A stretch of DNA of 29,490 nucleotides from Teratosphaeria epicoccoides (taxonomy: Eukaryota > Ascomycota > Dothideomycetes > Mycosphaerellales > Teratosphaeriaceae). Position 1 is the stretch's first letter. Each line of letters begins with the position of its first letter. The notes beneath the pieces are model-generated. The model made no database searches. It was not told the DNA's origin and was given only the letters and a program-made list of their open reading frames with translations. Shown piece by piece: positions 10,076-20,738 of this stretch. Position numbers and translations under genes: made by a program. The stretch spans positions 1 through 29,490 of the forward strand of contig JADDMT010000235.1 in NCBI GenBank assembly GCA_021401465.1. Direction: 5' to 3'.

Positions 10076-13000
10076 TCAAACCCTAATTAATCTGTTATCT
10101 CGCGCTAGCCTGCGTAGCCTACACGATCCTATGCCTCTCTACTCGCCCTGATCCTTGCGAATGATTTTAATGAAGTCGTCACTAGTCTGCTAACAGTTCA
10201 TAGTCTATTCTCCGAATTAGCTCTATAGCGTAACCTAGTAAAATCTTATTACCTCCGTGAATTACGCTAACTGCATTAATCTAGTATGACTAACCCTACT
10301 ACAGGCTTGCCTAGTCAACTGCTATTTGAAGTTGTCATCTAGTATTGTGATAGCGTTAGCAGGTACAAGAGTTACGCTACTCTCAATTTTGTTCACAGTT
10401 AATATGAGTAACTAAGGGTCGTCTTAGTAGCCTTTAACAATAGGATTAGTAGTCACAAAGTCCTCTATAATCATGGCCTTATCTTTCGACCTGTAATCTG
10501 GCCCGATGAACCTAGCTATCTTGTTAAATCTGCCTAGGATGTGACTACTCTCTACTACCTACTAGAGATACTAGTTAAAGTTAGTACCTGTTAGGCAAGG
10601 AAACAGTTAAAGATACTTACTAGCTTTACTAACGCTATATTCATCGGCTTGTACGTGACTACGACTAGGAGCTGTTACATCGCTAGCATTTAATAGATCT
10701 CGTCTATGTAGTACTATACACAACTCCGCTTCCCCTGCTTCAGGATCTGCTCTGCGGCTTAGCTAGAGTACATAGTATCCTTCTACTTGTCCTTGTTATA
10801 TGACATTTTGGCCATGAGTTCTATGTCGAGTCGGCACTACTTATGTAGACGAGGAAACAAGCCTAGAACGCGCCAAACATGTACCTATGTAGAGAAGGAC
10901 AGTAGCTTCTTCCCTTGCCTTAATCCTTGTCGAACACACTCGAGGTAATGTGTTCGTAGACCTTAGTAGTTTGCCTGGTTAGCGTTATTGTCGTCCTAAT
11001 CTTTGACATCGCTATCGCGAACAGGGCCCTAGCTATCCTCCTAGAGGTCCTTAGGGATTAGCGTGCTAATGTCAAATGTAGCATAGGGTAGTATCTCTGT
11101 GCCTAGGTACCCCTTCTTGTTAACACTCTTCATAGGTTGCCAGATAAAGGAGTTGCTATATATGATCATAAATGAACGCAGCTAAGGCGCGACAACATTA
11201 AGATGTAGTTGCTACGACTTCTTGAGGGCTCTAAGCTCCGCCTCTAGATCGTCCTTCTTAGCCTCGTTAAATGACCTGATCTTTTTCGCGACTAGATCTA
11301 ACTAGTAGATAGCCTCTGTTTTGCTAAGTAGACTAGAATCCTCTACGAACTTCTTCGTCTTAGGTTTAAAGTCCTTCCTCTACTACTACGCCTTACTAAT
11401 AGCGAATCCCTTCTAGTCAGACTCCTTAGACATAGAAAGTAGCGATTAGCTTGTGTTGTCCTCCTTCTTGCCTATCTTGAAGAATCGGCTAAACGCATAC
11501 TACACGATTAGCCGCAGATCCCTAACGTGCCTATATAGAGTAGCGCTTAGGCCGACTACACATAGTTTACTAGGCAGTCTAGTAATGTTTGGCCAGGTAG
11601 TTTCTACGCCTCTCGACTCGTAGAACTCATCGAATAGAACTAAGGACTAAATAGAGCGTAATAGTTTCACGGAAAATCTAGCTACCCTTTCCTTCTAATC
11701 CTATTAGCTAGTATTACGCCAAGCGATTAAACTGATGTACGACTTCTAGGTAATGACAGTCTATTTAGCGAGCTACGATTAGACTTTCTTATTAGTGCTT
11801 AACGTGGTCAAGAGTTTGTGCACTATTAGCTTGAAGTCGTCTTTGTCCTATAACGCTAGTTCTTCCTTAGACAGACAGGCTTCTAGTTTATCACGTTTTA
11901 GCTAGTCCTCATTGCGAACAGCCTTAGCCTAACTGTTATAGACACTAAAATCCTCTAGTGCCTGCTTAAATGTATTAGATTATGTGACTACAATTTTGAT
12001 GAAGCCCTTCTTAAGGAACTTTTTGTAGTCGTTAATCTACTGCTTAATGACAGGCGTGACGACAAGAGTAAGCCCTAGCCTAACGCGAGGCTTGCCTCCT
12101 ACTAGCTAGGTAAGGTTGCCGTATAGGTTAGTGTCTAGGTCTATAAGTGCCTGTAGCTTATTACCGTCTAATTCGTCCTATACCTTGTAGTCTGTAACGT
12201 TAGGATAGTAGCACTATGCATGCTTCTAACTATAGATGACATCCTAACCTACATAAGTCTTCCTAAACCCTATAGTAGCAGCAATAACGACTAGCGGCAA
12301 ACCCCTTACTAGACGCTATAAGGCCTAGGCGGAGTTTAAGAACTATAGTGCCTATTAGGGAAACTTCATTAACTAATCCTTACTCTTTACACTTGACTTA
12401 GGATACTACTTGTTAGGATCGAAGCGATTGTATACATAGGCTACTTTCTACATGTCATCTAACAATGAAGGTCTTCTGCGGTCTCGTCCTAGTCGCTGCT
12501 AGGAATCCCTGCAGCGTGACTAAGCCACGGAGAACGCCTCTAATTACTGCTAATCGTGATGCTTAGGCTTTTAGGTATATCCTCTCGTTTAGGGTCGTTC
12601 GCGGGATTCTACACGACTATGTCTAGATAGGCTGTCTGCTACTTGACTAACATAATAGCGACATCGGCGCCCTCTAGCAACTCCTGAGGAGGGGTAGCAT
12701 GCCGCTAAGTAGGGGTAGGCATGCGAGAGTATGATTTAGGCAGAGGCTTGGTAGTAGCGCTAGGATCTACTACCGCCATACTACTAGCAACCCCGCTAGT
12801 CTTACTATACTCCTCCTGTTAAAGACGTTACGCTATCTACGAGTCTGTTTTAGCGATTATGTCAGATTTAAAGCTAACATGGCGTGATTAGTTCTTAACA
12901 GCTAGATCATATATGTCTAGCTTAAATTCGCGCGTAGTAGGCAGAGCGCTATAACCTGCGAAACGTTAGCATCTAACTACAGGTTAATCGTTACATGAAC

Positions 13001-13995
13001 GCATGTCTATAACAGGGCGCAATCGACCGCATAAGTCTGTTGTTACCCTCGCACTTAGCCGTGAAGACTGCGATTAGATAAGCGCCGCTATAATCAGGCA
13101 TAGCCGCATGCAATTACCTTAACGCGCCGATTAACATGACGTCCGATTCCCTCTCACACTACTATGACAAATCTCTGGTTACTATAAACTAGTAGCGAGA
13201 ACAGTGTTTGTTAGTTGTCTATTATTCTGCGACTATATACAGTTCAAGACAGTCGGAGTTTGAATTCCGCATCAGGCTAATTTTAAGAGGCACTGTATTT
13301 AGAAGCAGCCTCGACTAGTCCTTAGTGTAGCCGACTATATACAGGTAGATGCTAACTTCAAGGAAAGATAGTTTCTAGACATACTCTATGTCGCGCATTT
13401 CTACATCTTGATCTAACTAACTAGCATTAGTGCTAGCCTTTGAGAACGCGAACTCCTTAAACATCTTGTTTAGTGTCTATGCTAAAGCCTGCAAGTCATG
13501 CGAAAAAGTACGCTTTAATCCTACTAATTTAGTCGATAGTGTGATAGAGCGCGTATTAGCTGCTACGCCTAGAGCGACAGAGCCCTCCTTAGTATAGTCT
13601 TTTTTCTTTTTTACTATGTCCTTAGCTACGCTAGCAATGTACTACTATAATGCTAACTGAAACTTGCTCTTGTCGACTTCTGCAGGCAGCTAATTATAGT
13701 CACTATTAAGACTAGGGATATACTACGCCTCTGACAAGCGATCATGCTTGCCCTTAAACAACTTAGCAACCTTAGGATCATTACGTAGCCTATCTTCTAG
13801 TTTCTTTAGGTTTACGGACAGAGGGTTTTAGTATCTAAACTAACGCGGGATGCAGGGCTAGCCTTCCCTGTCCTTGTCGATTAATTCCTCTACCCTTAAC
13901 ACGTTTTAAATGATATTACTCGCATCCTAAGTGTCTTGAGAGTCCCATCTAAAATACGACGGAGCGAAATTGCCTGCCTACACTATGAAATCCAT
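10076..13995 (-). pseudogene. SNF2/SF2-type helicase-like protein, RIP-degenerate
   Basis: The start is placed at ATG 13995 (MDFIV). A frame through N-terminal sequence with a KKKK stretch (about 13600) is followed by a predicted 91-nt intron (13046-12956: GTAACA, branch TGCTAACG, CAG) that restores phase. The Walker A region reads IAATIGFRKT at about 12282-12256, where family-typical GFGKT has Gly changed to Arg. A block like SNF2 motif Ia, LTLVVTPVIKQ, follows, then INDYKKFLKKGFIKIVV. A DEAD/H-type motif II (LFDEFYESRG) lies at about 11637-11608 and motif III-like VVGLSATL at about 11560-11537. C-terminal helicase-like sequence (ANAITILDDNFKQQLTRQACSR) sits near 10360. At least two further frame changes, by introns or indels, are unresolved (about 12500 and 10600). 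Stops are mainly TAG. It would couple ATP hydrolysis to DNA or chromatin remodelling; its role in transposition is inference. The C-terminal limit (TGA at 10078-10076) is approximate. Confidence 0.6.
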
Positions 13996-14288
13996 TTAGA
14001 CTAGGCGGTGTTTAAGCTACTCTTTTGTCTAGGTCTTAGGTCTCTGCTAGTTAGCTTATTAGCGCTTTTAAGAGACTATTAAAGCGACTATACGACTAAT
14101 CACGGCCGAATCGTGAAGGTAGAACTAGTAGTGTTAATATTAGCATAGTACTAGTATGCGATTATCTGTCCTGTAGTCGTAAACGTTAACCTGTTTGTTT
14201 ATTTAGTAGGGTCAATAGTACGGATAGTAACTAAGCGGCTAGGAGGTACCTACAAGTAACAAGTAGTGCCGCTAAACTGCCCCTCGAT

Positions 14289-14310
14289 TGCTAGTAGTAT
14301 ACCGATAGTA
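14289..14310. repeat. Single 22-bp palindromic motif upstream of the helicase gene
   Basis: TGCTAGTAGTATAC followed by CGATAGTA is a copy of the motif found at both ends of the transposase gene. It lies about 295 bp 5' of the helicase start. This is the main sequence evidence linking the helicase to the transposase as one mobile unit. I see no gene in 13996-14288. Confidence 0.65.
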
Positions 14311-14804
14311 GTTACGCATGTGTAGGGATTCTCTGTAAGGTACTACTAATAAGCCTAATTAGCGGAAGCGCTAGGGAGCAACTTTAGTACTTACCCTATG
14401 TAGCTAGCCTAATTAACTGACAGCATGCTAGCGGCATGTAGTAGGCGTACTGCCGTTATTTCATAACTGCAGGTTAAGCGGACACATCTAGAAGTATGCG
14501 AGGCATACGCGTAGAAGCGTAGCTTCACCCTCGCGACAGCGGCGCCAGAGCTTGTTAGCAAGGATGTCGAAGCGATATTAAAAGGATTAGATAGTAAAGG
14601 CGATTTTTTTATAGTAGTAATGTAGGTAACAGCATTATGAGGACTATATCATCTGACGTTTGCTACTAGTTATTACATGTGTAACACTATCATTAATTGA
14701 TGATAATAGCAGTGAAAACAGAACAGGCAAAGTGAAGACAGCTATAGCTCCTAAGATACCTATCCGTAGCACCTAACTAAAGCTAGGTAGCGATCGCCCT
14801 ATAC
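14311..14804. other. Intergenic, no gene seen
   Basis: The stretch is AT-richer, with a T run near 14605-14611. No coherent reading frame, repeat of the window's families, or RNA gene was found. Confidence 0.4.
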
Positions 14805-15962
14805 TTAGATAAAAAGGTCTTCTTCAGGGAGCTCTTCTGTTACTAAGTCCCTATTCGTGTGTAATCGCCTACGTATCACGAGGCGATTATAATCGACTAG
14901 GCAGGAATACTCCTAGAGGTACATTGTAGTGACTTAGTCCTTATCTATAGCAGATACGGGATTCGCGGCCTCGTTGTCGCGATACTTAGCCTAGAACCTT
15001 AGCCCTAAATATCTCTTAGACACTAAATACAGCCTTAGTAAGTTGCGAAACTTGAATACTAATGCTCTTACGTAGGCGCTAGCTTGTCGAGTAATGATTA
15101 CGAATAGCTCATGTTTATGCATATCTACTACTACCTTCCTAACTCTTAAGAGCGGTGCATTAACGAGACAGGGATGCCAGAATAGAGCCGTCTGCGATAA
15201 CCCTTCTTGAGGCCTAACATACGATGCATTCTTAGCTAGCAGAGGAAGCGAAACTCGACGTGCTTTAGGCCTACGTCTTAGGTCGATTAATAGGATCCTT
15301 TAAAATACTTGATTAGCTATAGCACTAGTTATTACTAACACATGCCTAGTTAGCTATAGCACAAACGTGTTCTTTAACACTATTAAGTCGTCATCTATAA
15401 GGAGAACCCCATGATAGCAACAAGGGCAGCTTGTAGTTTAGGCAAGGATATAGCTTCTACTAATCCTCTTACCTTGCGCGTATAGGCTCGAGTATCCTGT
15501 TCCTATATGCATGTCTTAAGTGTTATAATTATTAGGACCCTAGCGTCAAGATCATGCCTGCTACAGATAGTGTCGTAGTAGACTAGAAGATAGACAAAGC
15601 GGCGTCGCATATACGACGGCTACAGCTATAGCGATAAGGTACGAAAAGCGCGGAAGGGTCTGCCGCATCTTTTATCTAAAGTTAGCTAAGAGACTAAAGA
15701 GTATAAACAACGCGTGTTTCGAGTAATCCTGATATCTGCAATTTAAACAGACACGATATAGGCATAGCCCGAACGATAAGTGTGCGTGTTTCCTTGACAA
15801 GAACCTCTAAGACCTAGTGTAGCATGATTTACAAACCTAAGGTACTATAGTAGTCGAGTATAGGCATAATCGAAGCAGGCCTTATACTTCGACATGACGA
15901 TTACCTACGCCTGTACGCTACGTTAGAAGAACAGATAGAGTAGCTTAGCCTACTTGGCCGAG
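14805..15962 (-). pseudogene. Cysteine-rich protein frame of unknown function, RIP-degenerate
   Basis: One minus-strand frame runs from about 15962 to TAA at 14807-14805 (about 385 codons), with internal stops only of TAG and TAA type. The N-terminal half has VCKSC (C-x2-C, about 15833) and then CLYRVCLNC (C-x4-C-x2-C, about 15765), a likely zinc-binding arrangement. Near 15425 it reads SCPCCYHG. The C-terminal part is basic and hydrophobic (RKVVVDMHKHELFVIIT) and ends acidic (TEELPEEDLFI). The two halves are exactly in register over 1,026 nt, supporting a single gene. The start codon is not clear. It could be a third gene of the transposon block or an unrelated host gene. Confidence 0.4.
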
Positions 15963-15989
15963 TTACGCGGTTAATAGTAGCGAAGGAGC

Positions 15990-16128
15990 TAATATAGTTA
16001 ATACTAGGGGGCTATTAGAGCCCCATAGGTTCTGATGCCTACCCTTAGCATGTAGTGACCCTACTACACATAGCAAGGGGGTCCTTCGTACATACGTTAG
16101 CTTGTATGTCGTCTAAGTAGGATTAATG
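15990..16128 (+). repeat. 5' part of an element B-type LTR, truncated by insertion of element A copy 2
   Basis: The sequence beginning TAATATAGTTAATACTAGGGG aligns base for base, transitions aside, with the sense start of the 360-bp LTR of element B (the reverse complement of 28533-28395). The match stops at the TGTCATG start of the element A LTR. The missing 220 bp should reappear beyond the far end of element A copy 2, outside the window. No PPT-like tract matching that of element B precedes it, so it is a 5' or solo LTR. Confidence 0.85.
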
Positions 16129-16541
16129 TGTCATGAGTGTCAGGAGTACTATAGGTTTTAGGATTATGAGGGTCCTAAGTGCTATGAGTTATAGTATAGT
16201 CATAGGAGTACTATAAGTTATAGGCATAGTCATAAGAGAAAGGATCTGTTATGTAAGGATAGATCCCCGAATCTGTAGGGTTAGTCTACAGATCTATAGG
16301 CCTATAAGGAAGAAGGGATCTGTTGTAGGATAACAGACCCTTAGATCTATAGGGTTAGTCTACAGATCTACAGACATAGATCTATTAGGTCTGTTAACAG
16401 ATCTAACAGAGCTGCTCTGTCTCTCTAGTATATAGGAATAGCTTTAGGATAGGTAGTTAGGAGCTTCGTGCTTAATTCAATTCCCTTTCCCTAGGGGATA
16501 GTCAGTTATAAGGATAATTACTATTGTCGATATTCTTTACA
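16129..16541 (+). repeat. 5' LTR of element A copy 2
   Basis: This 413-bp LTR runs from TGTCATGAG to TTTACA. A short deletion near its start, within a GTACTG repeat, accounts for most of the length difference from copy 1. The two TAGGGTTAG-centred palindromes are kept (16276-16284 and 16350-16358). The CACGTG boxes are lost by transitions. Confidence 0.9.
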
Positions 16542-16657
16542 GCTCTGCAAGTCTAATACCTAGTTACCTTCCTACTATTAGCACCTACCCTTATAACATT
16601 TTGAGCACTACTTCTAAGGAAGCATCAGGAGACTTGTCGAGCGCTTAATGTACGCCT

Positions 16658-18556
16658 ATGTTAAGTAGTTCTTTAGCTGTTAGTTTAACTTCTAGCGACA
16701 ATTAACTAACACCACGAGAACAAGTTGCCGCTATACCTTAAATTACATAGTAGCTCGAATCCATTCACCTTAGCGAGATAGCTCTAGCATCTGTCGCAGG
16801 TTTAACTACCGGGAATAGACACGGCAACAATAGCTTTAAGATAGGAAGCCCTACAGAGTTCATAGGACAACGATCTTAGGTCGAGATGTTTATCCTATAA
16901 TGCTAGTTAGCATTTAATGTAGATACAGAATAGTTTATAACACATCATAAGCAAATGATGTACATTGTCTCTTACCTGAAGGGACCGGCGTTCGAGTTTA
17001 TCTAGCCTCATCTAACAGATTATCTGGATCACGTTAGTAGCGCTAAAGCTAGGAAGACGACGACTAGGGAGATTCTTAACTTAGACAAGTCTTTGTTTAA
17101 GGCATTACGCGAAGCGTTTAGGCTTAGTAATAAGCAACAAGAGGCCGAGAGAGCTCTCCTAGGAATCTAGCAGAAGGGTTCTGCCATCAAGTACTACGTG
17201 GACTTTTAGACCCTCTCTGCTCGAGTTAACTAGAATGATAATGCTTTAGCCGCTTAGTTCTACTAGGGACTAAAGGAGACAGTTAAAGACGAAATTGCCC
17301 GAGGAGATCAGCTAACGACATTCAAGGAAATAAGCGATCTTGCGATTAGAATTAATAATCGCGTCTAGGAACAACAGCAAGAAGGACAATATAGAAATCG
17401 CAAGCCGGCACAGGCTAACTATAAGGTCTAACGATCGGCACTAAAATGGCGAAGCGATTACTATAGTCTCTAACCTATAGAGTTAGATGCGACTAAGGGG
17501 CGTCCGAGGAATAGACCCTAAGGAAAGCCGCGGAAGGGCTCTCCTCCCTAGAATGGTCTGAAGAAGCCATTCGACAAGAGTAATCTCGAGTGCCATAACT
17601 GTAGAAAGAAAGGACACTTTACCCGCGAGTGTTTTGCTAAGAAGCAACAACAGGAACTGCCTAGGATAGAGCAGGCTTGCGCGATAACAACGGCGCCTTA
17701 GCAAAAGGCCGCTACTACTCGAGAACCGGACTACGCTATACTTACTTAGACTGCGTGCTACGACGACGATTGTTGAATTCACATGAGTGATAAAGATAGT
17801 TCCGGATAGTACCCTAGCCGAAACAAGGTATAGTCGATCTATGCGCTAAGGGGTATACCTTCTAGTGCGACAGTCCTAAGGTAACAGGAGCTAGAAGAAG
17901 AAGAAGAAGGTTCGGACGACAACTACGAGATTGTCGAAGCCGTTATTCCTGATTCCGAGGAAGACAAGAGTATAGAGCGATAGGCCATGCCGCCGCATGA
18001 CATCGGACTCGAGATTATCTGAATCATACAGAACTAGTAGGCTTAGGCTTACCTATAGATTAATAGAGTACAACATGTCGACTAGCTTTAGTATGACGAA
18101 CTAGCTAACCGTATACGACGACACCTAAGGAGACTACTAGTTGTAGCTTAACCTTACGCGCACTAGAAAGTTGTCTAAGAAATTATACCGTTTAGGGTAG
18201 AGTTTACGCCCTAGGGAGGCTACCTGACCTACAAAGGTATTTAGATTCTACGAGCGCTACGACTCCGAGTCTACTACTTAAAGATAGAGTACGCAAGAAA
18301 TGCGTAGGAATAGCGAGGCTAAGAGCGAGAACGACCTCTTAGGCCAGAAAACGGTAACGCTCAGAGAAGAAGCCGAGACCGCACGATCCCTAAACTAGTC
18401 CATGAAGACAGTTATTCGGGAAACAACGAGGTCCGCTAGAATTAGACCTACGGACAGACTAGACAGGGCTGCAACGATGTGCCGCGATTAGCGCCAGATA
18501 CGCGGACAACCTTAGAGTATAGGTGCACATCGACGAGACGCTAGCTAGGGCCTTAA
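16658..18556 (+). pseudogene. gag: gag of element A copy 2
   Basis: ATG at 16658 to TAA at 18554-18556 gives 632 codons, the same as copy 1 with no net indel. The capsid-like region lies at about 16780-17460. The zinc knuckle CHNCRKKGHFTREC at 17591-17632 has all four ligands intact. A Glu-rich run sits at about 17891-17910. Many Gln/Trp positions are TAG. One Arg codon became TGA near 17773 (CGA in copy 1). The minus-strand open frame at 17483-17782 is an antisense shadow of this gene. Confidence 0.9.
18418..18424 (+). promoter_or_regulatory. Putative -1 ribosomal frameshift site GGGAAAC (element A copy 2)
   Basis: GGA (18419) and AAC are zero-frame gag codons (codons 588-589). In the -1 frame TGA lies four codons upstream. 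Downstream the frame runs into LARALIDSGC of protease, while gag terminates at TAA 18554. Position and phase are identical in copy 1. Confidence 0.65.
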
Positions 18557-20359
18557 TAGATTCAGGATGTACTAGAATCTTCATGACGCCCAAGTTCGCC
18601 AGGACAGCTAGGATAAAGCTACAGGCAAAGACGAATGATTTCTCGCTACAAGCGATTAATAGAAAGCTAGTCATGTACAACTAAGGAGTAGTTGACGAAG
18701 ACACTAAGATGATGCCTCTACGGATAGGACGCTACTAAGAGATGCTCTAGTTTGACATCACAGAGTTACTAGGCTCGGATGTAGTACTAGGGTTACTATG
18801 GCTAAGAAACGCTAACCCCTATATCGACTAGAAGAATGAGAGGATCTAGTTCCTAGAACTCTTAAGATCGATACCTCTACCTGTAGTACACGACGTACTA
18901 GGCAAGATCGAATTATGTGCTATGACTTTAAGCGAGATAGTAGCTACTATTAAGGATCTAGAACAGGAAGTACATGTCCTATAGGTCAAAGCAACGCAAA
19001 CGGAAGTCAGGGTCGAATTTATAGTTCCTAATGAGTATAAAGAGTTCGCTACTCTTTTCGAGGAAGAACCTGACTAAGAAGCTCTGCTAGAACACTAGGA
19101 GTAGGACTACGGGATACCCTTACTCCCTAGCAAGACACTAACGAAGCAACTAGTTCGCCTGTTATTAGCGGCGAAACTAGAGATTCTCCGGAAATACCTA
19201 GAAGACAACCTCTAGAAAGGCTTTATCCGCAAGTCGTAGTCCCTAGCTAGATATCCGATCCTGTTTGTGCCTAAGGGGGAAGATGACTAGCGACTCTACG
19301 TAGATTATCGTAGATTAAACGACATCATGATAAAGAATAGTTATCCGCTTCCTTTGCTCTTAGAATTACAGGACTGCCTACAAGGAGTAATGTAGTTCTC
19401 GAAGTTCGACATACCTAGAGCGTATAACCGAATTCGAATTAAGGAAGGCGAAGAATAGAAGACTATGTTCCGAACTAGGTTCGGACACTACGAGTACATA
19501 GTTATGCTATTTAGGTTAACAAATGCCCTAGCTACATAGTAGGCATTTATTAACAACGTGCTACGAGAGTACCTCGACGTCTCTGTAGTTGTATACCTAG
19601 ACAACATCCTTGTCTACTCCTAGACGATCGAAGAGCATAGGACTCATGTACGCAAGGTACTTCAGAAACTCTAGGATTACTAGTTAAAGGTTAAGCCTTA
19701 GAAGAGCGAGTTTCATAAGCAGGAAGTACAATTCCTTAGCTATGTAGTAGCATAGAATAGAATCAAGATAGACACTAAGAAAGTCTAAGTCATAAAAGAG
19801 TAGCCTACGCCGACTAATGTTAAGGAAGTATAGTCCTTCCTTAGGTTCGCTAACTTCTACTAAAGATTTGTAGTAAACTATTCGAAGATTATGGCACTAC
19901 TTACGACTCTTACTACGAAGGATACGCCATTCGTGTAGGATAACGCCTAACGGAATGCCTTCAAGGAACTTAAGCGACAATTTACAGATTAGCTGATCTT
20001 ACTTGTATTCGACCTAGATAAGCCTATTATAGTCGAAACAGATGCCTCTAACGTAGCACTCGGGGCATGCTTAAGTTAACTAGGACCGAGTAGATGACTA
20101 CAGCTAGTCGCCTACTACTCGAGGAAATTGTCTAGACCTAAACTCTAATATGACGTCTACAACAAAGAACTTCTAGCTATAGTAGACGCCTACAAGGCCT
20201 GGCAAGTCTACTTAGAAGGTTCTAAGTACTAGGTCACGGTCTACACAGACTATAAGAACTTGCGATACTTCATAACGACAAAAGAGTTAAACTGACGACA
20301 GGTTCGGTAGAGTAAGGAGCTCTCTAGTTTTAACTGCAAGATTGTCTATCGCAAGGAGA

Positions 20360-20364
20360 CTGAT
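20360..20364. repeat. Left target-site duplication of element B (CTGAT)
   Basis: CTGAT directly precedes the left LTR. The partner CTAAT is at 28534-28538, differing by one TG-to-TA change. Keeping one copy restores the element A RNase H frame exactly. Confidence 0.85.
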
Positions 20365-20724
20365 TAATATAGATGTATGTGCTATATGATATGAAAATAT
20401 CTCGCAGTGTGACAGAGTAATCCGACCTTTTAGTAGGTACAAGACAGCGCTACTTTCTGCTTATTGCAGAGGTAGCGCTAAGGGTGCTTATAACCCCTGA
20501 CGCTCCTTAATTAGGGAAAGCATGTCCGAGCCTAACCCCGTAGGGGTACCGTAGGGTCAGCGACGTGGGGGCGTCCTATGTCGACAACTAATCCTACTCG
20601 GACGACATACGAGCCAACGTATGTACGAAGGACCCCCTTGCTATATGTAGCAGGGTCACTACATTCCAAGGGCGGCCATTAGAACCCATGCGGTTCAAAT
20701 GGTCCCCTAGTATCAACCGTATCA
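20365..20724 (-). repeat. 3' LTR of element B
   Basis: On the minus strand it starts TGATACGG (20724) and ends ATTA (CA mutated to TA). It aligns end to end with 28174-28533. A strong AGGAGGAGGGGCAG purine tract directly precedes it in sense orientation, which fixes it as the 3' LTR. Confidence 0.92.
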
Positions 20725-20738
20725 CTGCCCCTCCTCCT
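20725..20738 (-). other. Polypurine tract of element B
   Basis: The minus strand reads AGGAGGAGGGGCAG immediately before the LTR start TGATACGG. This is the plus-strand DNA primer position of LTR retroelements and agrees with the direction of gag-pol. Confidence 0.8.

Larger units (their letters stand above)
16129..20364 (+). mobile_element. Ty3/gypsy retrotransposon, family A copy 2, first segment
   Basis: The 5' LTR, gag, protease, RT and most of RNase H are present in order. The element is then split by the whole of element B and resumes at 28539. It matches copy 1 (1-3548, opposite strand). Differences are overwhelmingly CpA-to-TpA transitions, and copy 2 is the more mutated. In the RT active site copy 2 reads YLDN (19594-19605) where copy 1 has YLDD, so the catalytic Asp is lost. 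Confidence 0.93.
18418..20364 (+). pseudogene. pol: pol of element A copy 2, N-terminal part (protease, RT, RNase H), interrupted by element B
   Basis: The protease has LIDSGCT at about 18553-18573. RT has FVPKGEDD then RLYVDYRRLND at about 19264-19326. The NALAT block is followed by TAG-TAG where copy 1 has Trp-Gln. YLDN sits at 19594-19605. RNase H starts near 20030 with ETDASNVALG and continues to KIVYRKETD, ending at GAT 20362-20364. The next codon, AAC, is at 28539, giving TDNARADTLSR in frame across the insertion. Stops are mostly TAG. Confidence 0.92.
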
